The position numbers were made by a program, and so were the translations under genes. 64,000 nucleotides of DNA from positions 2,120,501 to 2,184,500 of the forward strand of contig NZ_KB900388.1 in assembly GCF_000378825.1 (NCBI RefSeq), in the 5' to 3' direction. Below the pieces are notes generated by a model. The model was given only the letters and a program-made list of their open reading frames with translations. It searched no databases and was not told the DNA's origin. Origin of the DNA: Salinispora vitiensis. Its GTDB lineage: Bacteria; Actinomycetota; Actinomycetes; Mycobacteriales; Micromonosporaceae. Numbering within the stretch: position 1 is the first letter of the stretch; every line of letters starts with the position of its first letter. Of the stretch, positions 43,501 through 50,612 are shown piece by piece.

Positions 43501-43788
43501 CGTGACCGGTCCACGGAGCGGATCGACCGGCGCGGAGCGGACCAGCTCCGGCGAGTCCAGCGGCGAACCAGCTCGGGTGGGCAGGGTGAGCAGCGCCGTG
43601 CCGGGCATGGTCGGCTCGGCGACCTCGGCCAGGGCTGCGGCGAGCACGGGGTGCCCGGCGGCGAACGGGTGTGGTCGCTCGCGCGGCGCCCGCCCGGCCC
43701 GCCGAGGGGCCCGGGGTGGCGATGTGCTGTCCTCGGCCCAGACGGCGAGCCCGCTGTCGAGCCGCCACGATCCGTGGACAACCAGCAC
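40507..43788 (-). CDS. SNF2-family DEAD/DEAH helicase
   Basis: A 1093-residue Swi2/Snf2 ATPase. The first about 600 residues contain the bacterial SNF2-associated region. Motif I is [19 protein letters not shown], motif II [11 protein letters not shown], motif III [26 protein letters not shown]. The C-terminal lobe has motifs V and VI ([41 protein letters not shown]). These ATPases translocate on duplex DNA and remodel bound proteins. GTG at 43788 has GGGGAG upstream and begins [17 protein letters not shown], the conserved start; a longer frame to 43998 is not family-like. It overlaps the SWIM gene, its probable partner. Confidence 0.94.
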   Translation of the reverse strand: [1093 protein letters not shown]

Positions 43789-43939
43789 GCGATCTCCCCT
43801 CGTCGGCACCCGGGCCCAGGATAGGCGGGGCGGCAGCGCGGCTCGGCACCGCTGTAGCAGACCCGCTCCGGGCCCGTACCTGTTTGCCGGGGCCGACGCT
43901 TCCGCTCCGCTGGCGTGCCGGTCGGGGCAGGATGGGCGC

Positions 43940-44146
43940 ATGGCGCCAACCGTGGAGATTCCGCTGGCCGGTGGTTCGTCCGACGGGCAGACCGTCACCG
44001 TCGAACTGGACCCGAACGGTCGCCCACCGCTGACCCACCACCACCTCGGCGACGGCGGACTCGCCGACGCCGAGATCTACGAGCTGGAGACCGTGGGGGG
44101 AGACGCCCGGAGGTGGCGCTACTGCTGGCGGGGTCCGGCGGTCTGA
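43940..44146 (+). CDS. small conserved hypothetical protein
   Basis: 68 residues (MAPTVEIPLAGGSSDGQTVTVELDPNGRPPLTHHHLGDGGLADAEIYELE...WRYCWRGPAV), beta-rich, with an HHH cluster and no signal peptide. CAGGAT lies 6 nt before the ATG and could be a -10. It sits in the gap between the SNF2 gene and the pyruvyltransferase-like gene, on the opposite strand to both. It looks like a real small protein because the sequence is balanced and starts cleanly, but I do not recognise it. Confidence 0.6.
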   Translation: MAPTVEIPLAGGSSDGQTVTVELDPNGRPPLTHHHLGDGGLADAEIYELETVGGDARRWRYCWRGPAV

Positions 44147-44151
44147 CCGGC

Positions 44152-45300
44152 TCACCCGTCCACGGAGACCATCGACTGGGTCCGGAGACTCTCCAACACC
44201 GCCCGGGTCACCTTCGAGGTGCCCCGGGCCTCCTCGCACACCTCGGCGACCCGGCGGGCGGTGGCCTCGGCGCGCTGTTCCCGCTCGTCCCACAGCCGGT
44301 CAACCTCGGCCAGCAGCGGGCCCTCGACCTCCCGCTCCAACCCACGCAGGGCGGGAACGCCGAGGCGCTGGGCCAGGTCGAAGACCTTGCCGGCGTACGG
44401 GAGGGGAAGAAACGGGGTGTTCACCATCGCGGCGAAGATCAGAAAGTGCAGCCGCATGCCGACCACCAGGTCGAAGTGGCGCATCAGGCCGAGCACCTGC
44501 TGGGGTGAGTAGCTGCCGTGCAGGATGCGCCCCCGTTCGGCGGCGACCATGTGTGACAGCACGCCGTGGGAGTGCCGGATGTCATCCCGCTCCATCGGGA
44601 CGAACAGGATATTGGCATCGATTCGGTGCACCAAGAAGTCACCGATCTGGGCGAGGAGCCGGTGATAGCCGTCGACATCGAGACGTTCGGCGGCCCGCCC
44701 CGGTTCCCGCACACTCATCCCGACCAGATGCCGACCCGCCGGCACTCCCTCCTCCCGAAGCAGGTGTACGGGAAAGTCCTCCGGCTCCAGGAGAAACGCC
44801 GGATCCGCGGTGACCGTGATCGGATTGAGCAGCCCAGCCTCCTCCAGGAGCATCCGGGACTCCTGGTCCCGTACCGTGACCTGGGTCGCCCCGGCCAGCG
44901 TCTCGCGGACCATCCCGGTATCCACCATCTCGCTGAGCGGGCCAACCCCCACCGCGTAGGTGAGCAGCGGCAGGCCGCGCTCCTGGGCGACCCGGACAAC
45001 CCGCAGGTAGCGGCGGGCCTCCTGGTCGTAGAGGATGCCGCCGCCCCCAAGGATGAGCAGATCGAGCTGAGCCAGCAGCGGGGACGAGTCGGTGCGGCTC
45101 ACCCCCTCCCACGGCACCGCCTCCACCTCCGGGTGCGCCGCCCGGGTGTGATCGGGGTTGCGGGAGAAGACGATGATCCGAGCGTTCGGCTCCTGCTCCT
45201 GCAGGTCGGCCAGGAGGCCGGTGAGGATCGCCTCGTCACCGAGGTTACGACCGCCGTACGAGCCGAGCACTCCGATGGTCAGGCCGGTGCCAGCTGTCAT
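44152..45300 (-). CDS. polysaccharide pyruvyltransferase family protein (CsaB-like)
   Basis: A 382-residue protein of the pyruvyltransferase family, which adds pyruvate ketals to cell-wall or surface glycans using PEP. IGVLGSYGGRNLGDEAILTGLL starts the nucleotide-binding-like N-domain. LLILGGGGILYDQEARRYLR and GVGPLSEMVD follow, with later VPMERDDIRHSHG and VVGMRLHFLIFAAMVNTPFLPLPYAGKVFDLA. CsaB pyruvylates the secondary cell-wall polymer in Gram-positive bacteria; that exact role is not shown here. ATG at 45300 follows GGGAGGAGC. The reading frame upstream joins a hydrolase remnant and is not part of this gene. Confidence 0.9.
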   Translation of the reverse strand: MTAGTGLTIGVLGSYGGRNLGDEAILTGLLADLQEQEPNARIIVFSRNPDHTRAAHPEVEAVPWEGVSRTDSSPLLAQLDLLILGGGGILYDQEARRYLRVVRVAQERGLPLLTYAVGVGPLSEMVDTGMVRETLAGATQVTVRDQESRMLLEEAGLLNPITVTADPAFLLEPEDFPVHLLREEGVPAGRHLVGMSVREPGRAAERLDVDGYHRLLAQIGDFLVHRIDANILFVPMERDDIRHSHGVLSHMVAAERGRILHGSYSPQQVLGLMRHFDLVVGMRLHFLIFAAMVNTPFLPLPYAGKVFDLAQRLGVPALRGLEREVEGPLLAEVDRLWDEREQRAEATARRVAEVCEEARGTSKVTRAVLESLRTQSMVSVDG

Positions 45301-45489
45301 CCGTCGCTCCTCCCCGGGTGCGTCCCCGCGGATTCCCGGCACACCGGAGAACAGTCCTGCCCCGGGCGACGGGTGAAGCCCGACGGCGGTGGAGGCCGGA
45401 GCGGCCGGCGGGGGAACCGTCGCCGGGCCGGGGCTGGCGTCAGCCGGGAGGACCGGCGGAGTGGGTGAGGAAGGGCAGCACCGGTCCCA

Positions 45490-45719
45490 GCCGGCGTCCC
45501 GGTGCCCACCGCCGAGCAGCCCGAAGAACTCCACCATGTGCGCGGTGGTCACCGAGTCCGCGTCGGCGAAGACCAGCAGCGTGGGCAGGACGAGGGCGGC
45601 CACCTCCGCCGACCAGTCGTACTCGCGCCGCAGCAGCTCCCCCGACTTTGCCCACCGCCGCGTCCTGCTGGGCCATCTCGGCGCGGGTCTCTCGATACCA
45701 GCCGGTGGCCCGCACCACC
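45490..45719 (-). pseudogene. remnant of an alpha/beta hydrolase
   Basis: Two frames on the minus strand join to give a recognisable hydrolase C-terminal part. VRATGWYRETRAEMAQQDAAVGKVG (45718-45644) is followed, after one extra G in a run of five near 45640, by ELLRREYDWSAEVAALVLPTLLVFADADSVTTAHMVEFFGLLGGGHRDAGWD. The Asp of DADSV is the usual third catalytic residue. The N-terminal nucleophile half is absent, and the last about 40 residues including the catalytic His are replaced by unrelated Pro-rich sequence. A -1 or +1 slip and both truncations make this a decayed gene. Confidence 0.75.
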
Positions 45720-46078
45720 GTGCATACCGGTGATCCTATTGCCCGGATGTCGCCGTCGGTGCTGGCTGTTCCAGGTCTGTCGCGGAACCGTTCCGACTGC
45801 TTGCCGATGACCTCGCGGCTCCGGTGACGAAAACGCCGGTGGGCGTCGTCGCGCCCGGGGCTGCTCGGCGCACCGCGCGCGTCAACACTAGATTGACATC
45901 GGAGGTAGCCATTGCCCTTCCCGCGCTGGCGGGGCCGGACGCGCCGCTCCCGTGCTCATGGGCCTCGGCCGCCGGTCACCGACCGACCGAAGCCCCATCC
46001 AGCCGGCGCCCGCCCAGACGCGCCCCCGAGCGAGCGACCGAGCCCGAACAAAATTCGAACATGCCTCACGTTGCTGGG
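45720..46078. other. non-coding gap before the deacetylase gene
   Basis: About 360 bases without a gene, probably holding the decayed 5' part of the hydrolase and the regulatory region of the next gene. The last 60 bases are AT-richer than average. Confidence 0.45.
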
Positions 46079-46084
46079 TATGAT
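46079..46084 (+). promoter_or_regulatory. -10 element of the deacetylase gene (leaderless)
   Basis: TATGAT ends 6 nt before the ATG at 46091. TTCGAA at 46054-46059 could be a weak -35. Confidence 0.55.
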
Positions 46085-46090
46085 CCGTCA

Positions 46091-47080
46091 ATGACAGGCA
46101 GACCGGAGGCGACTAACGGTCGGAAACGACCGACCCAATTATTCAGCCGCAGAGGAATGCTGACGCTGGCCGGTGTCGGAACACTAGGCGGGCTAACCGC
46201 CATCGCCGGGGCACAAATTGCCCCCTGGCGGACCGACCGCAGTACCCACGGAGACGCTCCTGTCTGGATAGAGCCCGTCGACACCAGCGCCACCCCAGCG
46301 CCACCACCGCCAACGGCTACCGCCCCCGGCACGCTACCGTCCCGAGAAGAGATCATCAGCCACTACGGCGCCCGGACACCCCACTACTGGGGATTACATC
46401 CGGACAGTTCCTGGTCGACCTTTCCGACCGATACCGCACTAACCCGCGACTCCGTCTGCCTGACGTTCGACGCTTGCAGCGACAGCAGTGGTTACGACGA
46501 AAGGCTGATCAACACGCTGCGGGCGCAGCGCGTACCGGCGACGCTGTTTGTCAACCAGCGCTGGGCGACCGCCCATCGACAGGAATTCGAAAGCCTCGTG
46601 ACTGACCCCCTGTTCGAGATCGGCAATCACGGCACGAACCACCGTCCGCTATCAACTTCCGGTCGCTCCGCGTACGGAATCGCCGGCACGAAAAACGTTG
46701 CCGAGGTGTACGACGAAATCGCCGGAATGCACACATGGATGGCCACCAACTACGGCCTCCAGCCAAAGTTCTTCCGCCCCGGAACAGCCCACGCCGACAA
46801 CGTGGCCACCCAGGTGTCCCGGGCGATGGGCGCGTGGATCGTGATGTTCAGCGTCAACGGTGACTCCGGTGCCACCGCAAGCGCCAACCAGGTCTACCAG
46901 CAGTTCCTACAGCTCCGCCCCGGCGGAATCCTGCTGGCACACTTCAACCGTCCTGGCTCGGAGACAGCCGCCGGCGTCGAACGCGCACTTCCGGTTCTCA
47001 AAGCACGCGGCCTACGTTTCCGAAGACTCGACGAAGTCATCCCTGCTACCACTTCCCCGGAGCGACCTCCCCGTTGGTGA
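46091..47080 (+). CDS. Tat-exported polysaccharide deacetylase-like protein
   Basis: 329 residues. The N-terminus has a twin-arginine signal (LFSRRGMLTLAGVGTLGGLTAIAGA), so export in folded form is likely. A Pro/Thr/Ala linker leads to a NodB-like domain: VCLTFDACSDSSGYDERLINTLR is motif 1, EIGNHGTNHRPLS motif 2 with the H-x3-H metal ligands, and FFRPGTAHAD motif 3. Motif 1 reads TFDA instead of TFDD, so one acid is missing. GGILLAHFNRPGSETAAGVERALPVL fits motif 5. It may deacetylate or otherwise bind cell-wall or exogenous glycan. GC is lower than in the neighbours. TATGAT 6 nt upstream fixes the start. Confidence 0.88.
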   Translation: MTGRPEATNGRKRPTQLFSRRGMLTLAGVGTLGGLTAIAGAQIAPWRTDRSTHGDAPVWIEPVDTSATPAPPPPTATAPGTLPSREEIISHYGARTPHYWGLHPDSSWSTFPTDTALTRDSVCLTFDACSDSSGYDERLINTLRAQRVPATLFVNQRWATAHRQEFESLVTDPLFEIGNHGTNHRPLSTSGRSAYGIAGTKNVAEVYDEIAGMHTWMATNYGLQPKFFRPGTAHADNVATQVSRAMGAWIVMFSVNGDSGATASANQVYQQFLQLRPGGILLAHFNRPGSETAAGVERALPVLKARGLRFRRLDEVIPATTSPERPPRW

Positions 47081-47275
47081 ACCGTCCGCAGCAACGGAGT
47101 CGGCGCTGCCAGGACGGCACTCGTCACCGCACGCGCGTGGCACCCATCGCCCGGCGCCCCGCACCGCCCGTTCCGCAAAAATCGACCACTCTGGTCGACT
47201 GAGGGCGGTTTCGCCACGCACTCCGCCCCGCCGGGTGACGATCAGTATGCGGATCCAGCGGGGGGCAGGGGTGAC

Positions 47276-47965
47276 GTGACGCAGAAGGGCGGAGGGCCGA
47301 AACACCGGTATCGGCGAGACAGCGAAATGTCCCGGGACACCGCCCGGGTGGAGGCCTTCAGTGACGCCGTGATCGCCGTCGCACTGACTCTGATGGCGGT
47401 GGAGCTGCTCCAGTTCAACCCGGAGGGAGGGGCCGACACCGACCTCGTGACGCGGCTCCAACAGGAGTGGCGGGCCTTCCTCGCCTACGTCATCACCTTC
47501 ACCATCGTCGGCCAGATCTGGCTGGCCCACCACAATAGTTGGCGCTACGTGGTCCGGGTTGACCAGATGCTGTTGGTGCTGAACCTGCTGATGCTGATGT
47601 TCGTGGCGGCCATCCCGTTCACGGCAAACCAGCTCTCGGACCACCTTCGCGGCAGCGATGTGGACCAGCAGTTGTCGGCCGCGATCTACGTCGGCGCCGT
47701 GCTCGGCGAAGCGCTGTTTTTCAACCTAGGCTGGTGGTGGGCACGCTGGCGGGGACTGCTCAACCCGGATCTCGATCCCCAGCTGGCGGCGTCGGTCTCC
47801 CGCCGATACCTCATTCGCCCGCTGCTCTACCTGATCGCCTTTGCCATCGTCTTCATCAATCCGATCCTCAGTCTGCTGGCCTACCTGCTGTTGGTGGCGA
47901 TCTACCTGATCCGCGGCCCGGGCGACCTCCCGCCTGCCGGACGGGCGGAAGACGAGTGTGGCTAG
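47276..47965 (+). CDS. TMEM175-family (DUF1211) potassium-channel-like membrane protein
   Basis: 229 residues with about six helices. The family motif RVEAFSDAVIAVALTLMAVEL (R-x3-FSD) is at about residues 25-45, and IVGQIWLAHHNSWRYVVRVDQMLLVLNLLMLMFVAAIPF follows. Bacterial TMEM175 proteins form tetrameric potassium channels. The GTG at 47276 is used; an ATG at 47327 (MSRDTARVEAF) is just before the first helix and is an alternative. No clear promoter. Integral to the cytoplasmic membrane. Confidence 0.9.
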   Translation: MTQKGGGPKHRYRRDSEMSRDTARVEAFSDAVIAVALTLMAVELLQFNPEGGADTDLVTRLQQEWRAFLAYVITFTIVGQIWLAHHNSWRYVVRVDQMLLVLNLLMLMFVAAIPFTANQLSDHLRGSDVDQQLSAAIYVGAVLGEALFFNLGWWWARWRGLLNPDLDPQLAASVSRRYLIRPLLYLIAFAIVFINPILSLLAYLLLVAIYLIRGPGDLPPAGRAEDECG

Positions 47966-48067
47966 CCGACCGGAGGCCGGCTTTCCGGACCGAAGTTGCT
48001 GTCACCGTGGCTGCCCCAGCCCGAGGGAACTGAGCTCCGGGCCGTCGTGAGTGCTGGTGGTACGGGG

Positions 48068-48139
48068 TGGGCGCGGCAGGTTTCGAACCTGCGACCCCTC
48101 GCTTGTAAGGCGAGTGCTCTCCCACTGAGCTACGCGCCC
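48068..48139 (-). tRNA. tRNA-Val (anticodon UAC)
   Basis: A complete 72-nt cloverleaf with no encoded CCA. The acceptor GGGCGCG pairs with CGCGCCC over 7 bp and is followed by discriminator A. The D arm is GCTCAGTGGGAGAGC. The anticodon stem CTCGC/GCGAG carries the loop CUUACAA with anticodon UAC, and the T arm is GCAGGTTCGAAACCTGC. It reads GUA codons. Confidence 0.97.
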
Positions 48140-48217
48140 CGGGCGCCGGTGAGACGGGCCGGAGGCTGGCAAGCTTACCCTGCCGCCACCGGCGCCGCCC
48201 CGACGGTCGACCAGGTG

Positions 48218-48685
48218 TCAGGCGGCCGAAACCTCAGCCAGTGCCTTACGCCAGCTTTGCTGGTCACGGGCCTCACCCGGCGTGTTCATCTCCGCGAAGC
48301 GGACCACACCCGCCTTGTCGATGACGAAGGTGCCCCGGTTGGCGATGCCAGCAACGTCGTTGAAGACCCCGTAGGCCTGAGCAACCGCGCCGTGCGGCCA
48401 GAAGTCGGAGAGCAGCGGGAACTGGTAGCCCTCCTGGTCCGCCCAGATCTTGTGGGCGTACACCGAGTCAACGCTGACGGTGAGCACCTGAACGTCGTCG
48501 TTGACGTACTGGTTCAGGTTGTCCCGTACCTCGCACAGTTCACCCTGGCAGACACCGGTGAAGGCGAGTGGGTAGAAGACCAGGAGCACACTGCGCTTGT
48601 CACGGAAGTCGGCGAGCCGAACCTCCTGGTTGTTCTGGTCCTTGAGCACGAAGTCCGGCGCCTGCGCGCCTACCTCGATGGGCAT
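48218..48685 (-). CDS. ahpE: AhpE-like peroxiredoxin
   Basis: A 155-residue thioredoxin-fold peroxidase that reduces organic peroxides and hydrogen peroxide in the cytoplasm. The active-site segment is VFYPLAFTGVCQGELCEVRDNL, with the peroxidatic Cys at 46 in the PxxxT(S)xxC-like motif and a second Cys at 51. Mycobacterial AhpE has one Cys here, so this protein may resolve its sulfenic acid internally, as in BCP-type enzymes. ATG at 48685 begins MPIEVGAQAPDFVLKDQ. The neighbouring upstream gene is DUF3052 in the same direction. Confidence 0.92.
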   Translation of the reverse strand: MPIEVGAQAPDFVLKDQNNQEVRLADFRDKRSVLLVFYPLAFTGVCQGELCEVRDNLNQYVNDDVQVLTVSVDSVYAHKIWADQEGYQFPLLSDFWPHGAVAQAYGVFNDVAGIANRGTFVIDKAGVVRFAEMNTPGEARDQQSWRKALAEVSAA

Positions 48686-48759
48686 ACGGAACTCCTTGCG
48701 GGTCGGGTCAACGTCACGAAAGCCTGCCACACGGCGGGCGCTGAGCGGTGCGGAGTCAG

Positions 48760-49197
48760 TTACTTCTTACTCTTCGACCCACGGCGCAGCACCAACCGGG
48801 CGCCGCTCCAGTCCCGGCCGGCGTTGATCGTGGAGGTCTGCTGCAGGCCGGCGGTAGGCGCGGACTCGGCGATCTCGCTGGGCTCCACGTGCCCCTCACG
48901 TCCGGCCTTCGGCGTGAGTAGCCACACGATTCCGCTGTCCGCCAGCGGGCCGAGGGCATCAACGAGCAGCTCGAAAAGGTCACCGTCGCCGTCCCGGTAC
49001 CACACCAGTACCGCGTCGACCACCTCGTCGGTGTCTTCGTCAACCAGTTCCCCACAGCGGTCGGTCAGTGCGTCTCGGAGATCCTGGTCGACGTCGTCGT
49101 CGTACCCCATCTCCATGACGACCATCCCCGGCTCGATTCCGAACCGGTCCGCCAGGCTGCGTACCCCGTCGGCGGCCTGACCAGCGGTCGCGCTCAC
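48760..49197 (-). CDS. DUF3052 family protein
   Basis: A 145-residue actinobacterial DUF3052 protein. Recognisable segments are LADRFGIEPGMVVMEMGYDDDVDQDLRDAL, VLVWYRDGDGDLFELLVDALGPLADSG and VWLLTPKAGREGHVEPSEIAESAPTAGL, ending in a basic Lys-rich tail. No known reaction. It lies near aceE in many actinomycetes, as here (aceE begins about 1.4 kb away). GTG at 49197 has AGGAGG upstream. The peroxiredoxin gene follows 74 bp downstream and could share its transcript. Confidence 0.9.
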   Translation of the reverse strand: MSATAGQAADGVRSLADRFGIEPGMVVMEMGYDDDVDQDLRDALTDRCGELVDEDTDEVVDAVLVWYRDGDGDLFELLVDALGPLADSGIVWLLTPKAGREGHVEPSEIAESAPTAGLQQTSTINAGRDWSGARLVLRRGSKSKK

Positions 49198-49483
49198 TGT
49201 CGCGTGCCTCCTCTTTCATCCAGCTCACGGCGTCGGTTGACGCCGTGAGCCAAGTCCACACAGTTGCGGCTCGGCGCGCAAGTGGCACACCGGGTGGAAC
49301 GGAATTTACCCTGCCAGTAGTGTGCGGGCACCCTGGGTGATGGCATCGTCGATGACCAGAACCTGACGGGCCAGCGGGCCTTATGGTACGAACGCGTCAA
49401 CTGCCGCAACACGCCGCACCACTCCGACGTATCCGGCATCGACCAAGGCCACCATGCCCCTCCGCGATGACCGAGCGCCCGGT

Positions 49484-49966
49484 CTACTCCGCCGCGCCGG
49501 CCTGCGGGCCGCCGTACTCGGACATTTTGATCACCAAGACGCGCAGGGCGCTGATTTCCTCATCGCTGAAACCGGCGAGGAGCCGGGACTCGGACATCGC
49601 CTGGTGGACCCGCACCCGTACCAGCCGTCCGGTTGTGGTCACCACGAGTGTCTTCTGCCGCCGATCGGCCGGGTCGATTCGGCGCTCGACCAGGCCCGCC
49701 TGCTCCAACCGGTCCACCAGGGCGGTGACGTTGGACCGGTCGCAGCGCAGCTGCTCGGCGAGTTCCCGGGCCGGCAACGGCCGGTCCGGGTCGAGTTCGT
49801 ACAGGGCGCGGGCCACGGCGGGGGTGAGCCCCAGCCGGGTGATGTCGGTTTCCTGGTCCTGCCGGATGGTCGAGGCGATCTGCAGGATCCGACGGATGGC
49901 ATCCCCAGCCAGCTCAGACCGGTTGCCAGCGGAGGAGTCGACCCGCTGGACAGTGGGATGCGCCAT
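49484..49966 (-). CDS. MarR-family transcriptional regulator
   Basis: 160 residues with the winged-helix core. DPDRPLPARELAEQLRCDRSNVTALVDRLEQAGLVERRIDPADRRQKTLVVTTTG contains the recognition helix and the DRR wing typical of MarR. Flanking helices form the dimer interface. The target and effector cannot be read. ATG at 49966 has TAGGGT 7 nt upstream; a longer frame to 50014 overlaps the YjbQ gene end. It lies downstream of YjbQ in the same direction. Confidence 0.92.
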   Translation of the reverse strand: MAHPTVQRVDSSAGNRSELAGDAIRRILQIASTIRQDQETDITRLGLTPAVARALYELDPDRPLPARELAEQLRCDRSNVTALVDRLEQAGLVERRIDPADRRQKTLVVTTTGRLVRVRVHQAMSESRLLAGFSDEEISALRVLVIKMSEYGGPQAGAAE

Positions 49967-49973
49967 GACTGGC

Positions 49974-49979
49974 ACCCTA
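49974..49979 (-). promoter_or_regulatory. -10 element of the MarR gene (leaderless)
   Basis: TAGGGT on the minus strand, 7 nt before the ATG at 49966, and 39 nt before the end of the upstream gene. Confidence 0.55.
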
Positions 49980-50017
49980 CCCGCCACACCGGTTGGGGTG
50001 GCCGGTTCCCGCAACGG

Positions 50018-50422
50018 TCAGCCGGGCAGGAACGAGAAACGGACCTGGCGGGTCGGGTTGTCCCCGTTCGGGTCAACCAGGCACAGCGACTGCCAGGTGC
50101 CGAGCATGAGCTGCCCGGCACACACCGGCAGCGTCGCGTACGGCGACAGGAAAGCGGGCAGCAGATGGTCCCGACCGTGCCCGGGAGACCCGTGCCGGTG
50201 TCGCCACCGGTCGTCGGCGGGCAGTAGGTCGTTGAGCACCTGACGTAGGTCATCGTCGGACCCGGCGCCGACTTCGATGAGCGCGAGCCCGGCGGTGGTG
50301 TGGGGCACGAAGACGTGTAGCAGGCCGTCCCCCTGTCCGGCGACGAACCGGTCCGCCTCGTCGGTGATGTTCCGGACGGTGAGGTGTGAGCCCGTCTGCA
50401 CGGTTATGACTTCGGTACGCAT
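50018..50422 (-). CDS. YjbQ/UPF0047 family protein
   Basis: A 134-residue protein of the small beta-barrel YjbQ family. Typical segments are LLHVFVPHTTAGLALIEVGAGSDDDLRQVLNDLLP, HRHGSPGHGRDHLLPAFLSPYATLPVCAGQLMLGTWQSLCLVDPNG and RQVRFSFLPG. The conserved His residues suggest a metal-assisted reaction. Family members show weak thiamine-phosphate-synthase activity, which may not be the main role. ATG at 50422 starts MRTEVITVQTG; CAGAAT lies 6 nt upstream. It diverges from aceE. Confidence 0.9.
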   Translation of the reverse strand: MRTEVITVQTGSHLTVRNITDEADRFVAGQGDGLLHVFVPHTTAGLALIEVGAGSDDDLRQVLNDLLPADDRWRHRHGSPGHGRDHLLPAFLSPYATLPVCAGQLMLGTWQSLCLVDPNGDNPTRQVRFSFLPG

Positions 50423-50577
50423 GGGTGGATTCTGCCCCGCGGCCGGTCCTGGCCGACCCGGGACACCGAGACCTACTCGGGCCACCCGAAATGAAGTTAC
50501 CGACGAGTACCTGTGTCGAGCGTCGCGTCTCCTGCGGGTGAAGTGACGGGGGGCGCCTCGAGAAGGCAGGATGGCGC

Positions 50578-50583
50578 TATAAC
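50578..50583 (+). promoter_or_regulatory. possible aceE -10 element
   Basis: TATAAC, 29 nt before the GTG at 50613, followed by GAGGGA as the ribosome binding site. Unlike many neighbours this gene would have a leader. Confidence 0.45.
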
Positions 50584-50612
50584 CTGACCAAAATCCAACC
50601 GAGGGAACGCCT

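Noticed and set aside
45301..45603. In-frame upstream extension of the pyruvyltransferase gene
   Set aside because: The extension is the hydrolase remnant joined through Pro-rich sequence; the ATG at 45300 has a good ribosome binding site and starts the conserved fold.
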